Assembly (NCBI GenBank): GCA_036495525.1 | Contig: DASXMR010000050.1 | Location: 62,001-126,000 of the forward strand | DNA from: DASXMR01 sp036495525 | GTDB taxonomy: Bacteria > Actinomycetota > Actinomycetes > Streptosporangiales > Streptosporangiaceae | DNA length: 64,000 bases | Direction: 5' to 3' | Shown here: positions 36,474 through 45,519 of the stretch, piece after piece | How the letters are laid out: each line of letters starts with the position of its first letter | Position numbering within the stretch: position 1 is the stretch's first letter | Position numbers and translations under genes: made by a program | Notes under the pieces: generated by a model | Database searches by the model: none | Told to the model about the DNA's origin: nothing | The model's input: only the letters and a program-made list of their open reading frames with translations

Positions 36474-37073
36474 ATGCTCCCTAGCCTGCCGGTCCGCCGG
36501 GCGTCGCCAGCTGACAGCCAACTGGTCACGACGATCATCGCCCTGGCGTTCGCTGCTGACCCGGTGTGGGCGCCGGCCGCGGCCAGGCCGGACGGCCAGA
36601 CCGCGCACCATCAGGCGCTGTGGCGGCCGTTCGTCGACGGCGCGCTGCGGTTCCCGGCCAGCTGGCTGACAGCCGGCGGCGAGGCCGCCGCGCTATGGAT
36701 CCCGCCCGGCGAGGCGAGCATGACCGCCGTGCAGGAGGAGCAGGTCGCCGCCCTGGCCGCCGAGCACCTCGGCCCCGGCGCGGCCGGCTACCTGGACCTG
36801 CTGGACGACATACATGCCGCGCACCCGAGGGACGAGCCGCACTACTTCCTGACCCTGCTGGGCACCGACCCGGCACACCGCGGCCGCGGACTCGGCATGG
36901 CGCTGCTCGACGCCTGCCTCGAGCTCGTCGACGCCGAGCGCAAGCCCGCGTACCTGGAGTCGTCGAATCCGGTCAACGACCGCAAGTACCAGGCCGCTGG
37001 CTTTGCCCCGTGCGGCCAGGTGATCTGCCAGGGCGGCCAGGTCATCACCACCATGTGGCGGCCTGCCAGGTAA
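36474..37073 (+). CDS. GNAT-family N-acetyltransferase
   Basis: 199 aa from ATG 36474, with AGGA upstream. The GNAT core is present: VRRASPADSQLVTTI at the N-terminus, YFLTLLGTDPAHRGRGLGMALL (acetyl-CoA pyrophosphate loop R-G-R-G-L-G at ~140), and YLESSNPVNDRKYQAAGF at ~160-178. It transfers an acetyl group from acetyl-CoA to an unknown amine. It starts 20 bp after the RidA-type gene and is likely co-transcribed. Confidence 0.9.
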   Translation: MLPSLPVRRASPADSQLVTTIIALAFAADPVWAPAAARPDGQTAHHQALWRPFVDGALRFPASWLTAGGEAAALWIPPGEASMTAVQEEQVAALAAEHLGPGAAGYLDLLDDIHAAHPRDEPHYFLTLLGTDPAHRGRGLGMALLDACLELVDAERKPAYLESSNPVNDRKYQAAGFAPCGQVICQGGQVITTMWRPAR

Positions 37074-37092
37074 CGGCGCACGGCCGCCGGGT

Positions 37093-37506
37093 TCAGCTGC
37101 GTGCCTGACTGCCCGCGTCACTTTCCCGGCTGCCGGCCTGCGGCGGGACGGCCGAGGCAGCCGAGGCTGCCTTGGCGGCCTTGCGGTGCCGCCGCGCGCT
37201 GACCCGCAGCTGCGCGACCCGCCCCACCGCGGCCAGCACGACGAGCAGCGCGCCGAACACGGCCGCCACCAGCAGCGCCACGCCCACGGGCACCGTGGCG
37301 TGCGCGCCGAAGAACTCGATGCTGGTGCGCTGGAGGTTCTGCAGGATGAAGACAAGCAACAGCGCGAGCACGACGACGCACAGCGACACCGCAACCCACA
37401 TCGCGCTGAACCTGGTTCGGTGAGACTTGGGCGGCATCGGCACCTGGGCGGCACCCTGGGCCGAGTCGGGGGTGACATTGCGATGCTCGCGGTCAGATGC
37501 GGTCAT
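37093..37506 (-). CDS. LapA/DUF1049-domain membrane protein
   Basis: 137 aa from ATG 37506, with GGAAGGAG upstream. Two hydrophobic helices flank the characteristic QNLQRTSIEFFGAHATVPVG loop (residues ~55-75): helix 1 ~34-54 and helix 2 ~73-95. This is the LapA (lipopolysaccharide assembly protein A) topology; actinobacteria lack LPS, so the role differs. Basic C-terminal tail. Confidence 0.85.
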   Translation of the reverse strand: MTASDREHRNVTPDSAQGAAQVPMPPKSHRTRFSAMWVAVSLCVVVLALLLVFILQNLQRTSIEFFGAHATVPVGVALLVAAVFGALLVVLAAVGRVAQLRVSARRHRKAAKAASAASAVPPQAGSRESDAGSQARS

Positions 37507-37806
37507 GGCGTGGCTCCTTCCCGCCGCTGTGTTCCCTCTCCGCTACCCTCCGCGACGCTCCTACACCTGACCTGGCCAGATAACACATGAGCTGCGCACA
37601 GACCGCCGCCGTCTGCGCCAGGGCGCGGGCGCCCGCCACGGCGAGCCGGGCGGGGGGCAGGATGGGACCGTGAGCGCAGAGAACCGCGAAGGCCGCCGAC
37701 CGCGCGAGCATGCGGGCGCGGCGCTCGCTACGTTCGGGGTTAAGCCCCGAGCGGGTATCGCAGGTCGGGCGCGAGCCCGTCGCTGCCGCACGAAGGGGAG
37801 AGCACC
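37507..37806. other. Upstream region of the tal-pgi-gnd unit
   Basis: 300 bp between the divergent LapA-like gene and tal. It includes a small hairpin CGGGG-TTAAG-CCCCG near 37735-37750. No clear promoter boxes were found. Confidence 0.4.
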
Positions 37807-38880
37807 GTGAAGCCGACCCAGCAACTGCACGATCACGGCCAGAGCCTGTGGCTCGACAACATCACCCGCGCGATGATCGACGAGGGCAAGATCCAGCGCT
37901 ATATCGACACCCACTCGGTCACCGGCCTGACCTCGAACCCGTCGATCTTCGACAAGGCCATTGCGTCGGGATACTACGACGAGGCGATCGCCGCCAAGGC
38001 CAAGACGGGCCTGACCGGCGAGGACCTGTTCTTCGACCTGGCCATTGAGGACCTGCGCCGCGCCGCCGACGAGTTCCTCGGCATCCACGAGCGCAGCGAC
38101 GGGGTTGACGGCTGGGTGTCGCTTGAGGTGTCGCCGCTGCTGGCGCATGACACCGAGCAGACGGCGGCGGCGGCGAAGGAACTGCACGCCAGGGCCGGGC
38201 GCAAGAACCTGTTCATCAAGATTCCCGGTACCCCGGAAGGGAACCCGGCCATCACCGAGTGCATCGCGGCCGGCGTGCCGATCAACGTCACGTTGCTGTT
38301 CTCCGCTGACCAGTACCGGGCGTCGGCCGACGCGTACCTGCAAGGCGTGGAGCGGCGGCTGGCAGCCGGGCTCAACCCGTACGTACCGTCGGTGGCGTCG
38401 GTCTTCCTGTCCCGGTGGGACGTCGCGGTCTTCGACCAGGTGCCCGCCGACCTGCGGGACAAGCTGGGCCTGGCGGTCGGGCTCGACGCCTACCGCACCT
38501 ACCGCCAGCTGCTCGCCTCGGACCGGATGATGCGGCTGCAGAACTCCGGCGCCCGGCAGCAGCGGCTGCTGTGGGCCAGTACCGGCACCAAGGACCCGGA
38601 CGCGCCGGACACGCTGTACGTGCAAGGCCTGGCCGCGCCGTTCACCATCAACACGATCCCGGACAAGACGCTTGAGGCCTTCTACGACCACGGCGCGGTG
38701 GGCGACCCGATGCCCGCCGACGGCGGCGACTGCGGCCAGCTGCTGGCGCGGTTCACCGCCGCTGGCGTGGACCTGGACGCGCTCGCCGCCAAGCTGCAGG
38801 CCGACGGGGCGTCGGCGTTCGTGACCTCGTGGAAGGAACTGCTCAACCGGATCTCCGCGCAGAGCAGCGCGCTGACCTGA
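37807..38880 (+). CDS. tal: Transaldolase
   Basis: 357 aa from GTG 37807, with AAGGGGAG upstream. It exchanges a dihydroxyacetone unit between sedoheptulose-7-P and glyceraldehyde-3-P in the non-oxidative pentose phosphate pathway. Motifs: VTGLTSNPSIFDKAI near residue 40, WVSLEVSPLLAHDT, and the Schiff-base Lys in LFIKIPGTPEG at ~140, followed by INVTLLFSADQY and RLLWASTGTKDP. Typical actinobacterial length. First gene of tal-pgi-gnd; no transketolase gene lies upstream in the window. Confidence 0.96.
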   Translation: MKPTQQLHDHGQSLWLDNITRAMIDEGKIQRYIDTHSVTGLTSNPSIFDKAIASGYYDEAIAAKAKTGLTGEDLFFDLAIEDLRRAADEFLGIHERSDGVDGWVSLEVSPLLAHDTEQTAAAAKELHARAGRKNLFIKIPGTPEGNPAITECIAAGVPINVTLLFSADQYRASADAYLQGVERRLAAGLNPYVPSVASVFLSRWDVAVFDQVPADLRDKLGLAVGLDAYRTYRQLLASDRMMRLQNSGARQQRLLWASTGTKDPDAPDTLYVQGLAAPFTINTIPDKTLEAFYDHGAVGDPMPADGGDCGQLLARFTAAGVDLDALAAKLQADGASAFVTSWKELLNRISAQSSALT

Positions 38881-38911
38881 CAAACCTTCACAACCAGGAG
38901 GAACGCGGAAG

Positions 38912-40558
38912 ATGCCAGGCACTCCGCTACGGCAGCGCCCGTCATGGCAGGCGCTGCAGCGGCACCACGAGCAGATCGCCGGTCGCCACTTGCGGGACCT
39001 GTTCGCCGAGGATCAGGGGCGCGGCGAGCGGCTGACCGCCGAGGCAGCCGGCCTCTACCTGGATTACTCCAAGAACCGGATCACCGACGAGACCGTGCGG
39101 CTGCTGCTGGCGCTGGCCCGCGACTGCGGGCTCGAGCAGCGCCGGGACGCGATGTTCGCCGGCGAGGAAATCAACGTCTCCGAGCACCGGTCCGTGCTGC
39201 ACGTGGCGCTGCGGATGCCGAAGGACGCCTCGCTGGTGGTGGGCGGCACCGACGTGGTCAAGCAGGTGCACGAAGTGCTCGACCGGATGGCTGACTTCGC
39301 CATCCGGATCCGCTCCGGTCAGTGGCAGGGCTACACCGGCAAGCCGATCAGGAACGTCATCAACATCGGCATCGGCGGCTCCGACCTGGGCCCCGTGATG
39401 GCCTACGAGGCGCTGCGCCACTACGCCAAGCGGGACCTGACGTTCCGGTTCGTGTCAAACGTGGACGCGACCGACTTCGCCGAGGCGACCAGGGACCTGT
39501 ACGCGGACGAGACGCTGTTCATCGTCTCGTCCAAGACGTTCGGCACGCTGGAGACGCTGACCAACGCCAGGACCGCGCGGGACTGGGTGATCAGCCAGCT
39601 CGGCACCGACGAGGCGGTCGCCAGGCACTTCGTCGCCGTGTCCACCAACGAGGACAGGGTCAAAGAGTTCGGCATCGACACCGCGAACATGTTCGGCTTC
39701 TGGGACTGGGTCGGCGGCCGGTACTCGATGGACTCGGCGATCGGCCTGTCCACCATGGTCGCCGTCGGGCCCGAGCACTTCGGTGAGATGCTGGCCGGCT
39801 TCCACGAGCTGGACGAGCACTTCCGCACCGCCCCGCTGGAGCAGAACCTGCCGGTCCTGCTCGGCATGCTCGCGGTGTGGTACGGCGACTTCTTCGACGC
39901 GCAGACGGCCGGGGTGATGCCGTATGACCAGTACCTGAAGCGCTTCCCCGCCTACCTGCAGCAGCTCACCATGGAGTCCAACGGCAAGCACGTCACGCTG
40001 CAGGGCGAGCAGGTCGACTACCCGACCGGAGCGGTCTACTGGGGCGAGCCAGGCACGAACGGGCAGCACAGCTTCTACCAGCTCATCCACCAGGGCACCC
40101 GGCTGATCCCGGTCGACCTCATCGGGTTCGGCCAGGGCCTGAACCCGATCGGCGAGCATCACGACATCCTGTCCTCCAACGTCTTCGCCCAGGCCCAGGC
40201 GCTCGCGTTCGGCAAGACACTGGACGAGGTGCTGGCCGAGGGCACGCTGCCGGATGTCGCGCCGCACCGGGTCATGCCTGGCAACCGGCCGACCAACGTG
40301 CTGCTCGGCCGGGTACTGACGCCGCGGCTGCTCGGCGCGCTGGTCGCGCTGTACGAGCACAGCGTCTTCACCCAGGGCACGATCTGGGACATCGACTCCT
40401 TCGACCAGTGGGGAGTAGAGCTCGGCAAGGTCCTGGCCGTGCAGATCATCCCGGAGCTGACCAGCGCAACCGAGCCGGAGCTGAGCCACGACTCGTCCAC
40501 CAACGCGCTGATCCGCCGCTACCGCAGCCTGAAGAGCGAGTCGCAGCCGACCGCCTAG
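38912..40558 (+). CDS. pgi: Glucose-6-phosphate isomerase
   Basis: 548 aa from ATG 38912, with AGGAGG upstream; 31 bp after tal. Converts glucose-6-P and fructose-6-P in the cytosol. Class I PGI signatures: NIGIGGSDLGPVMAYEAL, FVSNVDATDFAEA, SSKTFGTLETLTNA, DWVGGRYSMDSAIGL, the Glu/His-bearing MESNGKHV region, and GEPGTNGQHSFYQLIHQG. All catalytic blocks are intact. It links glycolysis with the adjacent pentose-phosphate genes. Confidence 0.97.
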   Translation: MPGTPLRQRPSWQALQRHHEQIAGRHLRDLFAEDQGRGERLTAEAAGLYLDYSKNRITDETVRLLLALARDCGLEQRRDAMFAGEEINVSEHRSVLHVALRMPKDASLVVGGTDVVKQVHEVLDRMADFAIRIRSGQWQGYTGKPIRNVINIGIGGSDLGPVMAYEALRHYAKRDLTFRFVSNVDATDFAEATRDLYADETLFIVSSKTFGTLETLTNARTARDWVISQLGTDEAVARHFVAVSTNEDRVKEFGIDTANMFGFWDWVGGRYSMDSAIGLSTMVAVGPEHFGEMLAGFHELDEHFRTAPLEQNLPVLLGMLAVWYGDFFDAQTAGVMPYDQYLKRFPAYLQQLTMESNGKHVTLQGEQVDYPTGAVYWGEPGTNGQHSFYQLIHQGTRLIPVDLIGFGQGLNPIGEHHDILSSNVFAQAQALAFGKTLDEVLAEGTLPDVAPHRVMPGNRPTNVLLGRVLTPRLLGALVALYEHSVFTQGTIWDIDSFDQWGVELGKVLAVQIIPELTSATEPELSHDSSTNALIRRYRSLKSESQPTA

Positions 40559-40579
40559 CCACGCGAGGAGACAGCAGTC

Positions 40580-41617
40580 ATGACTACTGACAGGCCGATG
40601 CAGCTCGGCATGATCGGGCTGGGCCGGATGGGCGCGAACCTGGTCCGCCGGCTAATCCGCGACGGGCACCGCTGCGTCGTCTACGACCGGACTGAGGCCG
40701 TGGTGAAGCAGCTGCAGGCCGAGGGCGCGAGCGGTACCACGTCGCTGCAGGAGTTCGTCACCATGCTTGACAAGCCGCGTGCGGCGTGGCTGATGCTGCC
40801 GGCCGGCATCACCGGCAGTGTCCTCGACCAGGTGGCCGCGCTGATGGAGCCGGGCGACACGGTGATCGACGGCGGCAACACCTACTACCGCGACGACATC
40901 GACCGAGCCGCGAAGCTCGCTCAGCAGCAGATCCACTACATCGACTGCGGCACCTCAGGCGGGGTCTGGGGGCTGGACCGCGGCTACTGCCTGATGATCG
41001 GCGGCGATGACGAGGCGGTGCAGCGGCTCGACCCGATCTTCCTGACGATCGCGCCCGGCGAGGCCAGCGCGGTCCCGACACCGGGCCGGACCAGGACTGA
41101 CGGCACCGCGCCGCACGGCTATCTGCACTGCGGCCCGGCCGGCGCCGGGCACTTCGTCAAGATGGTGCACAACGGCATTGAGTACGGCATGATGGCCGCG
41201 ATCGCCGAGGGCCTGTCGATCATCAGGCACGCCGGCATCGGCAACGACAAGACCGCCGCCGCCGCCGACGCGGAGAACACTCCGCTGCGCGACCCGCGCT
41301 ACTACCAGTACGACATCAATGTCCCTGAGGTGGCCGAGGTCTGGCGGCGCGGCTCGGTGGTGAGCTCCTGGCTGATGGACCTCACCGCGGACGCGCTGGC
41401 CCGCTCGCCGAAGCTGGACGACTTCACCGGCCGGGTGTCGGACTCCGGCGAGGGCCGCTGGACGGTGCTGGCCGCCGTCGACGAGGGCGTGCCGGCCCCG
41501 GTGATCACCGCGTCGCTGATCGAGCGGTTCGAGTCGCGCGGTCTCGGCGAGTTCGGCGACAAGCTGCTGTCCGCCATGCGCAGCGAATTCGGCGGCCACG
41601 CCGAGCAGAAGGGCTAA
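40580..41617 (+). CDS. gnd: 6-phosphogluconate dehydrogenase, decarboxylating (short GntZ type)
   Basis: 345 aa from ATG 40580 (GAGGAGACAG upstream), 21 bp after pgi. Rossmann loop MIGLGRMGANLVRRL at the N-terminus, DGGNTYY, CGTSGGVWGL and GPAGAGHFVKMVHNGIEYGMM, with the catalytic Lys. It makes ribulose-5-P, CO2 and a reduced nicotinamide cofactor. The ~340-residue form belongs to the short class rather than the ~470-aa GndA class; NAD versus NADP preference cannot be read with certainty. Confidence 0.93.
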   Translation: MTTDRPMQLGMIGLGRMGANLVRRLIRDGHRCVVYDRTEAVVKQLQAEGASGTTSLQEFVTMLDKPRAAWLMLPAGITGSVLDQVAALMEPGDTVIDGGNTYYRDDIDRAAKLAQQQIHYIDCGTSGGVWGLDRGYCLMIGGDDEAVQRLDPIFLTIAPGEASAVPTPGRTRTDGTAPHGYLHCGPAGAGHFVKMVHNGIEYGMMAAIAEGLSIIRHAGIGNDKTAAAADAENTPLRDPRYYQYDINVPEVAEVWRRGSVVSSWLMDLTADALARSPKLDDFTGRVSDSGEGRWTVLAAVDEGVPAPVITASLIERFESRGLGEFGDKLLSAMRSEFGGHAEQKG

Positions 41618-41662
41618 CAGCCGATCGGCAGGGCAGGCAGCCGAGCCGGGGTGTGCCCAAAG

Positions 41663-41683
41663 GGCCCGCGCATCGCCCGGGCC
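41663..41683. terminator. Hairpin between convergent gnd and rpiA
   Basis: GGCCCG (41663-41668) and CGGGCC (41678-41683), 9-nt loop. A short stem, located where a bidirectional terminator is expected. Confidence 0.4.
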
Positions 41684-41709
41684 GGGGGACCTTGACTCAG
41701 TCCATCGGA

Positions 41710-42396
41710 TCAGCGCGTGCTGGGGGTGCGCGGAATCCGGGGTTCGACCGCGTGGTCCCGGCCGATCAGCACGACGGTCACCAGGTCGGGCGGGAACAGG
41801 CCGTGCTCCACCAGCCCAGGGGTACCTGACAGCCGGTCAGCGAGTTCGGCCGGATCGCCGATCGGGCCCCAGTAGTCCGCGATCACGCCGCCGTCCGGGC
41901 TCTTCGGCACCTCGCGGGGCACCACGGGGCCGAGACGCCGGATGGTGGACTGCAGGCCGAAGCTCAGCAGTTCGAGTGGCACCGGCGGGTGCAGCGCGCT
42001 GACCGGCTTGGTCGAGTCCACGATGACGATGAACTTGCTCGCGGTCGCTGCGACGATCTTCTCCCTGGTGTGCGCCGCGCCACCGCCCTTAATCAGCCAG
42101 CCGTCGGGCGTGACCTGGTCGGCGCCGTCGATCGTGACGTCCAGGTGCTCGACGGTGCCGAACGGCTCCACATCGAGGCCGAGCTGCCCGGCCGCCTGCT
42201 CCGTGCGCGGCGAGGTGGCCACGCAGCGGATGGACAGCCGCCGCCTGGCCAGTGCGGGCAGCAGGTAGGCGACGGTGGAGCCGGTGCCGAGCCCGACCGC
42301 CATCCCGTCGGTCACGAACTGGGCGGCCGCCTCAGCCGCTGCCTTCTTCTGCCGCTCGACCTGATCCATCGCGGCCTGATCCTGCTGGGCGCTCAC
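41710..42396 (-). CDS. rpiA: Ribose-5-phosphate isomerase A
   Basis: 228 aa from GTG 42396; ATG 42369 is an alternative. RpiA motifs: VGLGTGSTVAYLLPAL near residue 35, DVTIDGADQVTPDGWLIKGG with catalytic Asp, GAAHTREKIVAATASKFIVI and DSTKPV. It interconverts ribose-5-P and ribulose-5-P. It lies inverted between gnd and zwf, separating them into two transcription units. Confidence 0.95.
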   Translation of the reverse strand: MSAQQDQAAMDQVERQKKAAAEAAAQFVTDGMAVGLGTGSTVAYLLPALARRRLSIRCVATSPRTEQAAGQLGLDVEPFGTVEHLDVTIDGADQVTPDGWLIKGGGAAHTREKIVAATASKFIVIVDSTKPVSALHPPVPLELLSFGLQSTIRRLGPVVPREVPKSPDGGVIADYWGPIGDPAELADRLSGTPGLVEHGLFPPDLVTVVLIGRDHAVEPRIPRTPSTR

Positions 42397-42525
42397 GTAC
42401 CTAGTCTGCCTGTCCCGGCCGCTGGCGGCCGTGTCGTACCGACGGTAGCTGCGCGCGGGCAGGCAAACGGCGCCGGCTCGCCGGACCCGGCTGCCGCTCG
42501 CAGAGCGAACGCGGGACCATGAAGC

Positions 42526-43989
42526 ATGTCCCATTCTCAGCGCATGTCCATACCGCGCCCGCCCGATCACGTGATCGTCCTGTTCGGCGCCACCGGTGAC
42601 CTGGCCAAGCGCAAGCTGCTGCCAGGCCTGTTCCACCTGGCCAAGGCCGGCCTGATGCCGGCTAACTACCAGGTGATCGGCACGGCGCCACCGCAAAGCG
42701 CGCTGACCGACGAGCAGTTCCGCGAGCACGCCCTGCAGGCGGCCGACCAGTTCTGCTCGGTCCGGCCGACCGGCCAGGCCTGGCAGGACTTCGTGAGCAG
42801 GCTGCACTTCGGCGCCGCCGACACCGGGTCAGCGGATCCGGCCGCGGCGGCACCGCTGGTCTCGGCCGTCAAGGCGGCGGAAGAGCAGATCGGCAGCAGC
42901 GCGCAGCGCATCTTCCACCTGGCCGTCCCGCCGTCCGCGTTCAGCTCGGTGGTGGCGATGCTGGGCCAGACCGGCCTGGCTGACGGCGCCAGGGTGATCA
43001 TCGAGAAGCCGTTCGGCACCGACCTGGCGTCGGCAACCGAACTCAACCGGAACGTGCACGCGGTCTTCAGCGAGGACCGGGTGTTCCGCATCGATCACTT
43101 CCTCGGCAAGGAATCGATCGACAACATCCTGGCGCTGCGCTTCGCTAACGGGCTCCTTGAGCCGCTCTGGAACCGTGACTACATCAGCTACGTCCAGATC
43201 GACGTCCCCGAGTCGATCGGCATCGAGGGCCGGGCCGGATTCTTCGAGCAGACCGGGACGTTCAGGGACATGATCGTCACGCACCTGTTCCAGGTGCTCG
43301 GCTTCATGGCGATGGAGCCGCCCACCGCACTGACCGCCAAGCCGCTGCGGGATGAGAAGGCGAAGGTCTTCGACGCGATGCGGCCGATCGACTGCAGCCA
43401 CGTGGTGCGCGGCCAGTACGAGGGATACCGGTCAGAGCCTGGTGTCTCCCCCGATTCGCAGACCGAGACATTCTGCGCGCTGCGCGCCGAGGTCGAGAAC
43501 TGGCGCTGGGCCGGCGTGCCGTTCTACCTGCGCTCGGGCAAGGCGATGGAGCAGCGGCGGCAGGTGATCACGCTGACGCTGCGCCAGCCGGTGCTGCGGA
43601 TGTTCCCGGACGAGGCGAGGCGGCGCACCCACGGCAACCAGCTGGTGATCGACTTCGACGACCCCGGCTGGATCGCGGCTCGGCTGCTGGTCAAGGAGCC
43701 GGGGCCCGCGATGCACCTCGGCCACGCCGAGATGACCTTCAGCTACGAGGACTCCTTCCGCCGCGCGCACGAGCTCGAGGGCTACGAGCGGCTGCTGCTG
43801 GACGCCATGAACGGCGACCAGTCGCTGTTCACCAGGGCGGACCAGATCGAGCGGCTGTGGGAGGTGTCGGCACCCCTGCTTGAGGCTCCGCCGCCGCTTG
43901 AGTACTACCCGCGCGGCGGCTGGGGGCCCGAGTCAGTGCGCAAGCTCATCGCTCCGCACCGCTGGTACCTGCCGGACGGCAAGTCATGA
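42526..43989 (+). CDS. zwf: Glucose-6-phosphate 1-dehydrogenase
   Basis: 487 aa from ATG 42526. N-terminal NADP loop VLFGATGDLAKRKLLPGLF, IIEKPFGTDL, and the catalytic RIDHFLGKES at ~187-196. C-terminal substrate/dimer domain (GYERLLLDAMNGDQSLFTRADQIE) is complete. Oxidises glucose-6-P to 6-phosphogluconolactone. The opcA and pgl genes, commonly beside actinobacterial zwf, are not present; instead a HAD phosphatase overlaps the stop by 4 bp. Confidence 0.96.
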   Translation: MSHSQRMSIPRPPDHVIVLFGATGDLAKRKLLPGLFHLAKAGLMPANYQVIGTAPPQSALTDEQFREHALQAADQFCSVRPTGQAWQDFVSRLHFGAADTGSADPAAAAPLVSAVKAAEEQIGSSAQRIFHLAVPPSAFSSVVAMLGQTGLADGARVIIEKPFGTDLASATELNRNVHAVFSEDRVFRIDHFLGKESIDNILALRFANGLLEPLWNRDYISYVQIDVPESIGIEGRAGFFEQTGTFRDMIVTHLFQVLGFMAMEPPTALTAKPLRDEKAKVFDAMRPIDCSHVVRGQYEGYRSEPGVSPDSQTETFCALRAEVENWRWAGVPFYLRSGKAMEQRRQVITLTLRQPVLRMFPDEARRRTHGNQLVIDFDDPGWIAARLLVKEPGPAMHLGHAEMTFSYEDSFRRAHELEGYERLLLDAMNGDQSLFTRADQIERLWEVSAPLLEAPPPLEYYPRGGWGPESVRKLIAPHRWYLPDGKS

Positions 43990-44813
43990 CCGGCCAGCCC
44001 GCGCCCGCCGGCGCCGGGCAGGTCAGGATGCTGCTCGCCGACGTCGATGGCACGCTCGTCACCAGCGCGAAGGCGCTGACCGACCGCGCCGTGCGGGCCG
44101 TGCGGCAGCTGGGCGAGGCCGGCATCCTGTTCGCGATCACCAGCGGCCGGCCGCCGCGCGGCATGTCCATGCTGGTCGAGCCGCTCCGCCTGAGCACGCC
44201 GATCGCCGCCTTCAACGGCGGGCTTTTCGTCCGCGACGACATGTCGGTGATCTCGCAGAAGACGATCCCGGCGGACGTGGTCACCCCGGCCATCGCGCTG
44301 CTGGAGAAGGCCGGGCTTGATGTGTGGCTGTACCGCGGGGCGGACTGGTACGTGCGCGACAAGGAGGCGCCGCACGTGGCCAGGGAGTCAGCCACGGTGC
44401 AGTTCCCGCCGACGCTCGCCGACAGCTACGACGGGATGACCGAGGACATCGCGAAGATCGTCGGGGTGAGCGACGACCGGGCGGCGATGGACGCCGCAAC
44501 CAGCGCCGCCATAGACGCATTCGGTGATCACGTCTCCGCCGCGCAGTCCCAGCCGTACTACCTGGACCTCACCCATCCGCAGGCGAACAAGGGCAGCGTG
44601 GTCGACTACCTGTCCGGGCAGTATCAGATTCCGCACGAGCAGATCGCCACGATCGGGGATATGCCCAACGACGTGCTGATGTTCGCCCGCTCCGGGCTCA
44701 GCATCGCGATGGGCAACGCGAGCGCCCAGGTGCAGCGCGCGGCCCGGCGGGTAACGACCAGCAACGACGAGGAGGGCTTCGCGACCGCGGTCGACCGCTT
44801 CATCCTGAGCTGA
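43986..44813 (+). CDS. HAD-superfamily (Cof-type) phosphatase
   Basis: 275 aa; ATG 43986 overlaps the zwf stop (ATGA), implying coupled translation. HAD motif I LLADVDGTLVT with the two Asp, motif II FAITSGRPP, Lys in the motif III region (NKGSVVDYL), and motif IV IGDMPNDVLMF. The C2 cap fits the Cof/YbiV group, which dephosphorylates sugar phosphates and related metabolites. Coupling to zwf suggests a phosphosugar substrate or phosphogluconate control; inference. Confidence 0.9.
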   Translation: MTGQPAPAGAGQVRMLLADVDGTLVTSAKALTDRAVRAVRQLGEAGILFAITSGRPPRGMSMLVEPLRLSTPIAAFNGGLFVRDDMSVISQKTIPADVVTPAIALLEKAGLDVWLYRGADWYVRDKEAPHVARESATVQFPPTLADSYDGMTEDIAKIVGVSDDRAAMDAATSAAIDAFGDHVSAAQSQPYYLDLTHPQANKGSVVDYLSGQYQIPHEQIATIGDMPNDVLMFARSGLSIAMGNASAQVQRAARRVTTSNDEEGFATAVDRFILS

Positions 44814-44847
44814 GGCACGCTAGCCGTTGCGCTGCTGCTGCGGCAGC

Positions 44848-44864
44848 CCGCCGAATTGCGGCGG
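44848..44864 (+). terminator. Hairpin after the zwf-HAD unit
   Basis: CCGCCG (44848-44853), loop AATTG, CGGCGG (44859-44864), 35 nt after the HAD gene stop. Confidence 0.5.
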
Positions 44865-44976
44865 TCAGGCCCACTAGCGACAGATCCCTGAACCTTGCGC
44901 GCTGGCCGCACGTCTTGATCAGAAGACAGAGCAAATCCTGGCGGCGTGCGGTCCCGTGCGCCAGCAGAGGACTGAG

Positions 44977-45519
44977 ATGCGGAACGCGGCATCCGTTGGC
45001 GGCGCGGCCATGGACAACGTCAGGGGCGCGGTTTCCGACGATCCTGCGGTGATGCCGGGGGTTGCCTCCTTGGAAGACGCCGATTGCGCGCTGATCCTGA
45101 AGTTCGACACGCTCACGCCCGTGAACGGTCCCTACGCGGGCTCGGCACATGCCGTTCGCGGGATAGCCGGCGCCGCGCTGCCCTGGATACTGGCGGCCGG
45201 ATCGGGCTCACTCGGCCGCGATAATCATCTCCAGGTGCGGATACGCGGGATGGTTCTCGCAAGCGACTCCGCCGTCCCTGGCGCCCTGCGGGGGACGAAT
45301 CCGTTTCCCGCCTTCCGGGCGGCGGTGAGTTGTCTCACTGTCGGCCCTGACGGCGCCGCCGTCATCGCGAATGTCAGCACGGGTGACTTTGCGGCTACCT
45401 CGGACGGGAATTCGGACATCGATGCCAGGCTGAGTCTTCCATGGCCTTGCATCGCACCGATCCTGCTCGTGACCGGCCCCAGCGGAGTCGAACAATGGCT
45501 TGCCGTAACCGGGAGATGA
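44977..45519 (+). CDS. Hypothetical protein, actinobacterial conserved type
   Basis: 180 aa from ATG 44977, with AGAGG 6 nt upstream. No signal peptide or TM segment. Patterned sequence such as ADCALILKFDTLTPVNGPYAGSAHAVRGI, shown here as LKFDTLTPVNGPYAG and AVRGIAGAALPW, then VRIRGMVL, NPFPAFRAAVSCLT, NVSTGDFAA and LPWPCIAPILLVT, looks like a beta-rich domain. I recall similar uncharacterised proteins in actinobacteria but no function. Its last ~312 bp lie antisense to the C-terminal extension of the LuxR-type regulator. Confidence 0.7.
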   Translation: MRNAASVGGAAMDNVRGAVSDDPAVMPGVASLEDADCALILKFDTLTPVNGPYAGSAHAVRGIAGAALPWILAAGSGSLGRDNHLQVRIRGMVLASDSAVPGALRGTNPFPAFRAAVSCLTVGPDGAAVIANVSTGDFAATSDGNSDIDARLSLPWPCIAPILLVTGPSGVEQWLAVTGR

